Source of the DNA: an uncultured Shimia sp.
Lineage (GTDB): Bacteria; Pseudomonadota; Alphaproteobacteria; Rhodobacterales; Rhodobacteraceae
NCBI RefSeq assembly: GCF_947498095.1
Contig: NZ_CANMJE010000002.1
Span: 554,814-618,813, forward strand
DNA: 64,000 bases
Direction: 5' to 3'
The translations under genes and the position numbers were made by a program. This document shows positions 55,409 through 63,995 of the stretch, in pieces. Within the stretch, counting starts at the first letter, position 1, and the number at the start of each line of letters is the position of its first letter. The notes under the pieces were generated by a model, which was given only the letters and a program-made list of their open reading frames with translations, ran no database searches and was not told where the DNA came from.

Positions 55409-56473
55409 ATGAAACGTTTGCTGGTGGATCAAAAGGACATAACACAAATTGCTCTGGACGAGGTCGCCAATGCTGACTTGCTCCCCGGTCAGGCGCGACT
55501 GAGGATCAAGCGCTTTGCTCTGACGACCAACAATGTGACCTACGCCGCCACGGGGTTTGTCCTTGGGTACTGGCATTTCTTCCCCTCGGGGATCGATGGG
55601 ATGGGCGTTGTGCCTGTCTGGGGTTTTGCCGAAGTGGTCGAAAGCCGGTCTGGAGACGCAGAAGTGGGCGCGCGGTTCTACGGGTTCTTTCCGCTCGCTG
55701 ACGAAATCATCATGACCCCACAGGCACAGGGCGAAAGGGTGGTCATGGACGCAGCGCCGCACAGAGCCAAGCTACCTGTGGTCTACAATCGCTACACGCG
55801 CACGCATGCCAAGGCGCCGGAATGGGAGGGGTTGCAATCGTTGCTGCAGCCGCTTCTGGCCACGTCTTTCCTGTTGAGTGATTGGCTGCAGGACAATAAT
55901 TTTTTTGATGCAAAACAAGTGATTGTTGGAAGTGCCTCATCCAAAACAGGGTTGGGTTTATGTAAGTTTCTGTCCGAACTGACGGAAAAGCCAGTGCAAA
56001 TTATTGGTCTGACGTCTGCCGGCAACAAGGCCTTTGTCGATGCACAGTCGGGATGCGATGCCGTGGTGGCATATGACGATGTGGACGCGCTTGAGAAACG
56101 CCCCTCTGTCTATGTGGATATGGCCGGCAATGCCGATGTCAAAGCGCGACTTCATAACCATCTGGGCGATCTGCTGCATCATTCTAGTGCCGTGGGCACC
56201 AGCCATTGGGATCAGTTTCAGCCAAAGCAAGACCTGGCCGGACCCAAACCGCAGTTCTTCTTTGCCCCCAGCCAGATTGAAAAGCGCCGTGCTGAATGGG
56301 GACCGGGAGAAATTGAACGCCAGATCACCTCAGCATGGAAGCGCATTGCTGCCGACGCGCAAAGCTGGCTGGATCTGAAAGAGCATGAGGGCCTAGAAGC
56401 CGCATTGCCAGTGTATGAAGCGCTGGCCAAGGGGCAGGCGTCTCCACGTGACGGGCATGTAATCGCGCTCTAA
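55409..56473 (+). CDS. DUF2855 family protein
   Basis: 354 residues of DUF2855, which resembles the medium-chain dehydrogenase fold: an N-terminal GroES-like part (LLPGQARLRIKRFALTTNN) and a Rossmann-like half (VIVGSASSKTGLGLCKFL). The zinc ligands of alcohol dehydrogenases are not evident, so it may be a zinc-free reductase; activity unknown. GGGAGGAAA precedes the ATG. Stop overlaps the convergent radical SAM gene by four bases. Confidence 0.82.
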   Translation: MKRLLVDQKDITQIALDEVANADLLPGQARLRIKRFALTTNNVTYAATGFVLGYWHFFPSGIDGMGVVPVWGFAEVVESRSGDAEVGARFYGFFPLADEIIMTPQAQGERVVMDAAPHRAKLPVVYNRYTRTHAKAPEWEGLQSLLQPLLATSFLLSDWLQDNNFFDAKQVIVGSASSKTGLGLCKFLSELTEKPVQIIGLTSAGNKAFVDAQSGCDAVVAYDDVDALEKRPSVYVDMAGNADVKARLHNHLGDLLHHSSAVGTSHWDQFQPKQDLAGPKPQFFFAPSQIEKRRAEWGPGEIERQITSAWKRIAADAQSWLDLKEHEGLEAALPVYEALAKGQASPRDGHVIAL

Positions 56474-57411
56474 GCAGAGCAGCTGGCGCCGCCCAGAACG
56501 CAAAACTTAGCGCAATGCTGGTGGTTTAGATGCACGGGGCGCTCTGCGTCTTCTAAGGTTGGGCCCATATCAAATTCAGGTTCATAGGGCAGCAGAGTGC
56601 AGGCAATCACCGACGGTTTGTCGGCGCCTTTGTGCTTGACGACCATACGCGAGTTTGAGCACATAACCTCGGCCGGGGATTTGTTGAGGATGCCCCAGCA
56701 AGCGGTTGTTATTTCAGGAACTTCAACAGTTCCGTCCATCTCGGGAAACAGCACGGTTGTCCCGGGGTTCATCGCGTCAATGTCAAAGCGATGGGCCTCG
56801 TAAAACCGGGCATATCCTTCGCGGGCATCAACCTCGGTTTCACCCCAAACCGTACGTCCTGCAACTGTCATGCGAATGCCATTGTCGCGCAGCCACTGCA
56901 TGCCTGTGACCGTACGATCAAAGCTGCCACGACCACGCTCCTTGTCGTGCAAAGCGGCACTCCAGTGATCCACAGAGATTCTGAGCGTAAGTCGCGCACC
57001 ATGCTCTGCCTGTAAGTCCAGAAGCCCTTGTTTTACAGAAGGACGCACCATCGGCTGCATCGCATTGGTAAGGACCAAAACCTCATAACCTCGGGCCAAT
57101 GAACGGCGTGCCATCTCGACCATTTCGGGGTTCATGAACGGCTCACCACCGGTGAAGCCTATTTCACGCACACCCCAGTTCCGTGCCTCAAGCTGATCTA
57201 GATAGTCCGACACCTCATCAGCGGTCATATAGACCAAAGTGTCATTCTTTGGAGACGACAGAATATAGCAGTTCTCGCATTCGATGTTGCAGAGTGTTCC
57301 GGTGTTGAACCACAAGGTTTGTGGGTCATTCAGCGCGACGTGTGCACGAGTTTGCCCGCCAGCTGTGACAAACGGATCCGAAAATTTACCGATATTGGAC
57401 TGGTCTTTCAT
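56470..57411 (-). CDS. Radical SAM protein with C-terminal cysteines
   Basis: 313 residues from the ATG at 57411, with AGGAAGG upstream; a longer frame to 57681 would run into zwf. The cluster motif is CNIECENC (Cys41, Cys45, Cys48), followed by GGEPFMNPEM. Cysteines at MCSNS and near the end (HCAKFCVLGGASC) could hold an auxiliary cluster. Substrate unknown. It lies divergent from zwf and convergent with DUF2855. Confidence 0.86.
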   Translation of the reverse strand: MKDQSNIGKFSDPFVTAGGQTRAHVALNDPQTLWFNTGTLCNIECENCYILSSPKNDTLVYMTADEVSDYLDQLEARNWGVREIGFTGGEPFMNPEMVEMARRSLARGYEVLVLTNAMQPMVRPSVKQGLLDLQAEHGARLTLRISVDHWSAALHDKERGRGSFDRTVTGMQWLRDNGIRMTVAGRTVWGETEVDAREGYARFYEAHRFDIDAMNPGTTVLFPEMDGTVEVPEITTACWGILNKSPAEVMCSNSRMVVKHKGADKPSVIACTLLPYEPEFDMGPTLEDAERPVHLNHQHCAKFCVLGGASCSA

Positions 57412-57564
57412 ACGCGCCTTCCTGTGTTGTTTCCTTGCTAGCCGAGCAGGGTGTTGGGGAAAACCCACGATCTGGTCACTGACAGAGTTGTGAAGCGGCG
57501 TTGAGGTGATAGAGTTGCGCGCGGAGTCGGCAATTCGTCGGGACAAAAAGACTAAGAGGGCATT

Positions 57565-59013
57565 ATGGCGTCGCGTGTCATTCCGGTAGAAGCATTTGAT
57601 CTGGTTGTGTTCGGTGGTACCGGAGATCTGGCTCGTCGCAAAATTCTTCCTGCCCTGTTCAAGCGCTATTGTGCAGGGCAAATGCCGGGTCCAAGCCGCC
57701 TGATCGGAGCCGCGCGATCCGAGTTTACCTCTGACGACTACCGGGATTTTGTGCGCCCGGCCCTCAAAGAGTTTGGAGAGGCCGAGGAAGGCACATCCCT
57801 CGAGGCATTTCTAAATCAGATCGAATATGTGACCATTGACGCGCGAGGCAGCACCGGTTGGCAGGAACTGTCTACCTTGCTCGAAGGGCACGACAGGATA
57901 AGGGCCTTCTATTTCTCGGTTGGGCCAGGACTGTTCAAAGATCTGGCTGAACGACTGCACGGATACCGTCTGGTAGACCCGGCCAGCCGAATTGTCGTTG
58001 AAAAACCCTTTGGCCGTGATCTTGAGACTGCGCGTGCGCTGAACAAAGTGCTGTGTCGACATTTTGCAGAAGGCCAAATCTATCGGATTGACCACTACTT
58101 GGGCAAAGAGACCGTTCAGAACCTGATGGCGGTGCGCTTTGGGAATATGCTGTTTGAGCCGCTTTGGAACGCGCAGTACATCGACCACATACAGATCACG
58201 GTGGCAGAGACGGTCGGTGTCGGCGGGCGCGGGGCCTATTACAACAAAGCCGGCGCCATGCGCGACATGATGCAGAACCATCTGATGCAGCTGTTGTGCC
58301 TCATTGCGATGGAGCCTCCGGCACAATTCGAACCGGATTCAGTGCGAGATGAAAAGCTGAAAGTGATCCGCGCCTTAAGTTCGGTTGAGCCGCACCACAT
58401 CGTACGCGGACAGTACACGCAAGGAGACGGTGTTCAGGGGTTCCGCGAGGATGTCGATGATCCGCGCTCGAAAACCGAGAGTTTCATTGCTCTGAAATGC
58501 CACCTGTCGAATTGGCGGTGGGCCAGCACGCCATTTTATCTGCGCACTGGCAAGCGCCTCAAAGGACGTGACAGCCAGATCACCGTGGTGTTCAAAGATG
58601 CGCCACACTCGATCTTTGGCCCGGATGCCGGACGCCACAACAATGAGTTGACCATCCAGCTGCAACCGAATGAGGGCATCACGCTGGACGTGACCATCAA
58701 GGAACCGGGGCAGGGTGGTATGCGTCTGATCGACGTGCCGCTGGACATGAGTTTTGCCGAAGCCTTGGGGCCTGATGCGGATGCGCCCGGCGCCTATGAG
58801 CGCCTGATCATGGACGTGATCCGAGGCAACCAAACCCTGTTTATGCGTGATGATGAGGTTGAGGCCGCCTGGGCGTGGACCGATCCGATTATCAAGGGCT
58901 GGGAAGCCCGGGGTGATGTGCCAAAACCTTATGACTCGTTTACCTCAGGGCCAGACACGGCCCAACAACTGATGCGCCGGGATGGGCGTGAATGGAGAGG
59001 AATAGACCCTTGA
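57565..59013 (+). CDS. zwf: Glucose-6-phosphate dehydrogenase
   Basis: 482 residues. It oxidises glucose 6-phosphate to 6-phosphogluconolactone with NADP, feeding the Entner-Doudoroff and pentose phosphate routes. The cofactor motif is FGGTGDLARRK near 16-26 and the substrate signature RIDHYLGKE is at 174-182, with EKPFGRD before it. The stop overlaps the pgl start, so the first two steps are translated together. Confidence 0.97.
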   Translation: MASRVIPVEAFDLVVFGGTGDLARRKILPALFKRYCAGQMPGPSRLIGAARSEFTSDDYRDFVRPALKEFGEAEEGTSLEAFLNQIEYVTIDARGSTGWQELSTLLEGHDRIRAFYFSVGPGLFKDLAERLHGYRLVDPASRIVVEKPFGRDLETARALNKVLCRHFAEGQIYRIDHYLGKETVQNLMAVRFGNMLFEPLWNAQYIDHIQITVAETVGVGGRGAYYNKAGAMRDMMQNHLMQLLCLIAMEPPAQFEPDSVRDEKLKVIRALSSVEPHHIVRGQYTQGDGVQGFREDVDDPRSKTESFIALKCHLSNWRWASTPFYLRTGKRLKGRDSQITVVFKDAPHSIFGPDAGRHNNELTIQLQPNEGITLDVTIKEPGQGGMRLIDVPLDMSFAEALGPDADAPGAYERLIMDVIRGNQTLFMRDDEVEAAWAWTDPIIKGWEARGDVPKPYDSFTSGPDTAQQLMRRDGREWRGIDP

Positions 59014-59684
59014 ATCTAAAATCATATCCAGATTCAGAGATGCTCGCGATTGATCTGGCAAACACCCTTGCCGACGAGTTGACCGAAGCCCTGCACAACG
59101 AAGATCGCGTGTTGTTCGCGGTTCCTGGAGGGACCTCGCCGGGACCGGTATTCGACGATCTTTGCGCGGCCGACATTGAGTGGGATCGCGTTGATGTGGT
59201 GCTGACCGATGAGCGCTGGGTGCCCGAAGACCATCCCCGCTCAAACGCGCGGCTGATCAAGGAAAGACTGTTGGTGCACCGCGCCTCCGCTGCCCGCTTT
59301 ATCCCGCTGTTCACTCCAGCGCACGCCCCCGAAGACGTTTTGGCCGATCTTGAATCGATGATTGTTCCGGAACTGCCCATCGCCGTTGCGCTGATGGGCA
59401 TGGGTGCAGATATGCACACCGCCTCTTTGTTCCCCAATGCGCCGGGCCTGAGTAAGGCGTTGGCATCCGACGCGCCCATCCTCGTGCCGGTTTACCCCGA
59501 AGATCAGCCCGAGGCCCGCGTCACGCTGTCGGCGCGGATTCTGGATCGGGCGATTTCCAAACACCTGCTGATCACAGGCGACGCCAAGCGCGAGGCTCTG
59601 CAAGAAGCCCTGCACATGGAGCCCGAAGACGCCCCGGTCGCGGCCGTTCTGAACGGCGCCACGGTGCACTGGGCGCCGTCCTAA
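59010..59684 (+). CDS. pgl: 6-phosphogluconolactonase
   Basis: 224 residues from the TTG at 59010, chosen because GGAGAGGA is eight bases upstream and the TTGA overlap with zwf is typical; an ATG at 58992 is the alternative. It hydrolyses 6-phosphogluconolactone. Signatures: VPGGTSPGPVFD, LTDERWVPEDHPRSN, and ALMGMGADMHTASLFP (the usual GMGxDGH has Met for Gly). In many relatives pgi follows; here a foreign region follows instead. Confidence 0.93.
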   Translation: MNLKSYPDSEMLAIDLANTLADELTEALHNEDRVLFAVPGGTSPGPVFDDLCAADIEWDRVDVVLTDERWVPEDHPRSNARLIKERLLVHRASAARFIPLFTPAHAPEDVLADLESMIVPELPIAVALMGMGADMHTASLFPNAPGLSKALASDAPILVPVYPEDQPEARVTLSARILDRAISKHLLITGDAKREALQEALHMEPEDAPVAAVLNGATVHWAPS

Positions 59685-59700
59685 GAGGATTGGTGTATTC

Positions 59701-59723
59701 TGGAGCGGGTAACGGGAATTGAA
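59701..59723 (-). other. tRNA-Gly 3'-end fragment, likely attachment site
   Basis: Read on the minus strand these 23 bases give a perfect T-loop (TTCAATT), the 3' half of the T-stem (CCCGT), the 3' acceptor strand TACCCGC, U73 and CCA. Acceptor sequence and U73 fit tRNA-Gly. The bases 5' of the T-loop do not continue the tRNA (no ACGGG partner), so only the 3' end is present. Such fragments are left by tyrosine integrases that target tRNA 3' ends; a decayed integrase starts 139 bases later. Confidence 0.65.
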
Positions 59724-59861
59724 TACCTATATCATGTAGTTGCAATCAATCGTACAGGTCACGTTTTCCTTAATAAACACATGATATTCTTGTTTCATTC
59801 TGTCGCAAATGATAGAATCCAATACTATATATTGAGGTGGACTGAAAAGGGGGACTAAAAG

Positions 59862-60927
59862 TTGAAAGCATTGAACAAGCTTACTGCAGCCAGGGTAAGA
59901 AATGCCCCGCCGGGCAAATACTCTGATGGTGGCGGCTTGTGGCTTTACAAACGTTCCGACGGAGGAGCCCAATGGGTGCTTCGTGTGACGGTCTTTGGAA
60001 AGCGCCGTGAAATGGGGTTGGGCGCTTAAAAGGACGTCTCTCTTAAAGAGGCGCGAGAGGAAGCTGAAGGCTGGCGGTCACTCGCACGTAAGGGGGTGGA
60101 CCCGATTAAAGAGTGTGAACTTCTGCGGCGAGAAGCCGAGCGGAACATGAACATCTTGAATGATATTGCCGTTGATGCTTTTGAAAGCCTAAAAGCGTAA
60201 TTAAAGGGAGACGGTAAGGCCGGTAACTGGTTTAGTCCCTTGAAACTTCACGTGTTGCCGAAACTAGGGAAAATGCCGGTTTCTCAAATCGACCAGAGAG
60301 ACATTAGAGATACACTGGCCCCGATTTGGCATGAGAAGGCCAGTACAGCACAAAAAGCCATCGACAGATTGGGTGTTTGCGTGAAGCACGCAGCTGCGCT
60401 GGGTCTAGATGTGGACTTGCAGGCCGTTAGCAAAGCTAAAGCTCACCTTGGGAAGCAGCGCCACATAGTGAAACACATTCCCGCCCTGCATTGGAAAAAG
60501 GTCCCGGCTTTTTTGATAGTCTCGACGAAGGCACACCCACACAACTAGCTTTGAAATTGTTAATACTCACTGCAGTTCGTTCACATCCTCTTCGTTTCTT
60601 GCGTCTTGAGCAAATCGATGGAGACATCTGGGCCACTCCTGCAGAAGCGATGAAGGGCGATAAGGGCACCGTTACAGATTTCGCGGTGCCGCTATAAAAA
60701 GAAGCTCAACGAGTAATTGAAGAAGCCAAGCCAAATGCCCGAGATGGCTATCTTTTTCCGTCTGTTCGAAGGGTGTTATTTCCGACGCGACGATGGCGCG
60801 CTTTATGGAGCGTAGGGGTATGGGAGAGAGGCCACATGGTTTCCGATCCAGCTTCCGTGACTGGCGTGCGGATGCAACCGAAGTTCCTCGAGAAGTGGCT
60901 GAAACGGCCCTTGGCCGCGTAGTTGGT
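59862..60927 (+). pseudogene. Decayed P4-type tyrosine integrase
   Basis: Joined frames read as a P4/DUF4102-type phage integrase: GGGLWLYKRSDGGAQWVLRV (N-terminal arm domain), KLHVLPKLGKMPVSQID (core-binding) and HGFRSSFRDWRADATEVP (catalytic HxxR). It is broken by TAA at 60027 and 60198, a one-base loss in the T-run at about 60509-60514, TAA at 60695, and a one-base loss near 60767-60772. The box that is usually LAH reads LGR, and homology ends before the catalytic tyrosine at about 60,925. Not functional. Confidence 0.85.
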
Positions 60928-61983
60928 GGGGACGAAGCGGATGGCGCAGCGCAACAGCTGACGCACAGCCCAAAGCTCCATCAGCCGTCCCCCGAGGATA
61001 TTGAGGCAGCCGCCGCCCGCTTGAAGACACCGGGGGCGGCGCTTTTGATTGGTGATTCCGCTCTTTTCGGACCGCTTCGCGAGCTGGCTGGCAAAATTGC
61101 CGCGGCAACAGGATGCCGGTTGTTGGCTGACACGTTGATACCCCGGATATCAAGGGGCGCGGGCGCCGCAAAACTGGACCAATAGGTATGTCCGGTGACA
61201 CCAAAAATCGCGCAACTGGTCGGAACCTCGTCGATCACCCTGGTCGGCGCGGACAGGCCGGTTGCATTCTTTGCACACCCAGGAAAGCCAAGTGTTCCCG
61301 AGCCATCGGACTGCGCGATGGTAAGTTTGTGTTCGCGGACAGATGACATCAACTGGACGCTGCAATCCCTGGCGGATGCTGTCGGCGTTACAAACAAAAC
61401 CAAGGTGAACGCTCTCCAGCTTGATCTACCTCGGCTGACTTTGGAAAAAGTGGGTTTGGCCCTGGCAGCTCTCATTCCGGAAGGCGCCATTTTGTGCAAT
61501 GAATCCGTAACTTCGGGATTGAAGGTCCTGCCTGCTACGGCAACGGCGCGGTCTTATGAAATGCTGGCGGGAACCGGCGGCGCAATCGGTCTGTGTTTAC
61601 CCTGCGCAACGGGCGCAGCCATCGCATGCCCGGAGCGGAAGGTCATCGCGTTAACAGGTGATGGGTCCGCGATGTATACCCTGCAATCGCTGTGGACGAT
61701 GGCGCGCGAGAATTTGGACGTAACAGTGATTGTGTTTGCCAATCGCGGCTATCAGATTTTGCGTAATGAACTTGCCAATGTAGGTGTTACGCAATTTGGT
61801 CAGAATGCTCAGGCTTTGTTTGACGTAGAGAACCCAACTCTGGGTTGGGTGTCTTTGGCCAAGGGACATGGCGGTCCCGGGACACGAGCAGAAGATATCG
61901 ACAGCTTTGTGAAAGCACTATCTGCTGGGCTCGCTGACAATGGTCCATCCTTGATCGAAGTTGCCTGCCCTTTACCGGCATAA
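60928..61983 (+). pseudogene. 5'-truncated acetolactate-synthase-like gene
   Basis: The frame continues from the integrase remnant directly into the middle domain of a thiamine-diphosphate enzyme of the acetolactate-synthase-like family (PSPEDIEAAAARLKTPGAAL), hits an in-frame TAG at 61183-61185, and resumes in the same frame with IAQLVGTSSITLVGADRPVA. The C-terminal cofactor motif GDGSAMYTLQSLW and its partner asparagine (VFANRGY) are intact. The N-terminal catalytic domain is missing, so the product cannot be an enzyme. The exact junction is uncertain by about 15 bases. Confidence 0.8.
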
Positions 61984-62209
61984 GCCAGAAAGGGTCATTT
62001 ATTCATAACGCAGAAAAACGGCAGGTTTGAGCCCATACTGACAAATGCAGCAATTAGCACGTTCGAAAAAGCGGGGGAGCGGTCATTCTCTGGGGTTAGC
62101 GCCAGAGTTCGTTAGCCGGAATTTTATCAAAGATTTCAGAACGGCCTCGCCAAGAACCGACCAAATCCACGATTGTCTCCAGAACGGAAACAAGTTGATA
62201 TTCTTGACT

Positions 62210-62223
62210 TTGATGTAAATCAA
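62210..62223 (+). promoter_or_regulatory. FNR-type box upstream of VPLPA-CTERM gene
   Basis: TTGAT-GTAA-ATCAA, an exact match to the FNR/FnrL consensus half-sites. A TATAAT hexamer lies at 62274-62279, which would place the box about 70 bases before the start of transcription, a known activating position for this family. The target would be the gene at 62381. Confidence 0.55.
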
Positions 62224-62273
62224 GTTCTTTTCACAAGTAATATTCTAATATGTGCATGTGAATATGCCGTTGC

Positions 62274-62279
62274 TATAAT
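62274..62279 (+). promoter_or_regulatory. Probable -10 element of VPLPA-CTERM gene
   Basis: Perfect TATAAT; the hexamer 17 bases upstream (TGTGCA) is a weak -35, as expected for a promoter that needs an activator. Start of transcription predicted near 62286, giving a leader of about 95 bases. Confidence 0.45.
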
Positions 62280-62380
62280 TTCTATTCTTATCTGTACTTT
62301 TCAGCCTTCACTTATCGGCATTCTCATTAACTGCCATCGAAATCGGGTGGCTGAAATTGAATAAAAGTTACGGGGGTAAC

Positions 62381-63571
62381 ATGAAAACTAGTAGAATGAT
62401 TTTGATGTCGGCCATCTCCGGCATGGCATTGTCAAATGCCGGTTTTTCCAGTGCAGCCACGATTACTGGATGGAACACTGACAACGTAGTAGTTGACAAC
62501 TCAGCGCCTGTGGACGGAATCACAGGGGCCAGCGTAGTTTATGATCAAAATCCGTCAAATACGGGCGCTACGAGTAACGGCCAAATTACTTTTACGCCCC
62601 CAGAGGCGTACGCCCCAGGCATCAAAGTTCAGCCCGAGGTATACACTCAAGGCGGCTCTGGCGGCAGCGGTCTTACACTTGATGGCTGTATTATGACGTC
62701 AAACCCGGGCGCTATTTGCACGAGCGATTTCCAAAGCGGTAAACGAGTGAAAACTCAGGTAACTGGCACAGAGCCCCTTGATTTGGTGTTCGACGTTCAA
62801 GCTGGTGCAGAAGCCAATTATCAGATGTTTTACCGTCTTATCAACGCGACGAGTAAATCTCTTGCAGGGTTTGCCCTCGAAATTGGTTTTGGAGTCGGAA
62901 ACGAATTCGTTCAGGCGACTGCAAGTGATGGCATCACATTTTCCACTGATTTTATGGCGAAGCCTTCGACAGCCAATGCATCCGTCACGACGCAATATCC
63001 ATTTGGCCTTTTTGGAGATGCATCAACCAACCCGAATTTTGATCTTGATGGATTCTTCGCACCCGAACGGTCGGGCATGGACGTTTTGCAAACGGCAACA
63101 TCGATTACCAGCTCCGGAATTTTCGGACCGTATAACGACATCTTCGGATCATGGATAACGCGCGAAGGTGTACCCGAAGGGGCGTTCTGGGATCATGATT
63201 TCGATGATTCAACCGAGGCACTGTTGATGGCCTATCTCAACAGTTCGGGGCAATGGGAAATGCGCCGTGACATTGACGAATATGGTGTTGCGTACAGTTT
63301 AACCGGATCGGATGTTAAGTATTTCGGAAGTTTCAGCGAAGTTTCGGATTACTTTGGCTCAGGCTATGCTCTATTTGACGATGATGTAGAGGATTTGGCG
63401 AACCTGAACCTCAACTTTGCGTTTAACCTATCGAGTTCTGTTGAAAGTGGTTCGTTCACATTACGAACAACTGTGTCACCAGTTCCGCTTCCTCTTTCCG
63501 CGCCTCTTTTGGGGGCTGGGATTGGATTGTTAGCGATGGTTGGGCGTCGTCGCAAGCGCCGTACCAACTAA
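62381..63571 (+). CDS. VPLPA-CTERM exosortase-substrate surface protein
   Basis: 396 residues from the ATG at 62381, with GGGGGT upstream. Signal peptide (about 1-26, SSAAT), a long Gly/Ser/Asp/Thr-rich beta-type domain, then the sorting tail VPLPLSAPLLGAG, a hydrophobic helix and a basic end (GRRRKRRTN). This is the VPLPA-CTERM variant of the PEP-CTERM signal, processed by a dedicated exosortase encoded elsewhere, and usually tied to exopolysaccharide or biofilm matrix. The body itself matches no family I know. It lies in the AT-rich region. Confidence 0.88.
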   Translation: MKTSRMILMSAISGMALSNAGFSSAATITGWNTDNVVVDNSAPVDGITGASVVYDQNPSNTGATSNGQITFTPPEAYAPGIKVQPEVYTQGGSGGSGLTLDGCIMTSNPGAICTSDFQSGKRVKTQVTGTEPLDLVFDVQAGAEANYQMFYRLINATSKSLAGFALEIGFGVGNEFVQATASDGITFSTDFMAKPSTANASVTTQYPFGLFGDASTNPNFDLDGFFAPERSGMDVLQTATSITSSGIFGPYNDIFGSWITREGVPEGAFWDHDFDDSTEALLMAYLNSSGQWEMRRDIDEYGVAYSLTGSDVKYFGSFSEVSDYFGSGYALFDDDVEDLANLNLNFAFNLSSSVESGSFTLRTTVSPVPLPLSAPLLGAGIGLLAMVGRRRKRRTN

Positions 63572-63968
63572 CGGATCACAATCCAGAGACAAGCTATGGT
63601 CCCGCACTCGAAACTAAGGGTTGTGCGGGGCCAATATCATAGATATCGCCCAGCCCTTTGTGATCGACACAGAACACCCTCTCGTTATTCGAACTTGGAA
63701 GGTGTCCCCGAAGACCGAACAGACTGGATAACCAACTCGATGGCAAGACCACACTGCTGAAGTGAGTGAATGGCAAATCCGAGTCTAATCAGAGGCAGTA
63801 GCGCTCCAATTGCCAACGGCCGCCCTTTTCGGCGCTGCAGAGGCTCGAAACAACTCTTGCCGTACGCGGGATCCGTGTTGCTCTAGGAATCTTACTGCTA
63901 CCAAAACGATCCGCGCAATGTCCGCTAATGGGATGTACCGGCTGCTTCACCCAGCAGGTTAGGCTGAG

Positions 63969-63986
63969 CCTATTTCTGCAAATAGG
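63969..63986 (+). promoter_or_regulatory. Hairpin overlapping the ribosome-binding site
   Basis: CCTATTT-CTGC-AAATAGG forms a 7-bp stem with a four-base loop; its 3' arm includes the first bases of the AGGAG ribosome site at 63984-63988. Folding would partly hide the site, so translation of the gene at 63996 may be controlled by RNA structure. Confidence 0.4.
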
Positions 63987-63995
63987 AGAAGTAGC

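Larger units (their letters stand above)
61984..62380. other. 397-bp AT-rich intergenic region
   Basis: Separates the pseudogene from the VPLPA-CTERM gene. Holds the FNR-type box and a -10 element listed separately. Composition is clearly more AT-rich than the rest of the window. No gene seen. Confidence 0.6.

Noticed and set aside
60793..61185. 130-codon frame as a novel small protein
   Set aside because: It is a chimera of integrase C-terminal and synthase middle-domain sequence, both in decayed genes.
61195..61983. 262-codon frame as an intact acetolactate synthase
   Set aside because: The N-terminal catalytic domain is missing and the upstream half is separated by an in-frame TAG, so it is a pseudogene fragment.
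63594..63776. 60-codon minus-strand frame near the right edge
   Set aside because: No ribosome site, no family resemblance, and position in a likely decayed region.
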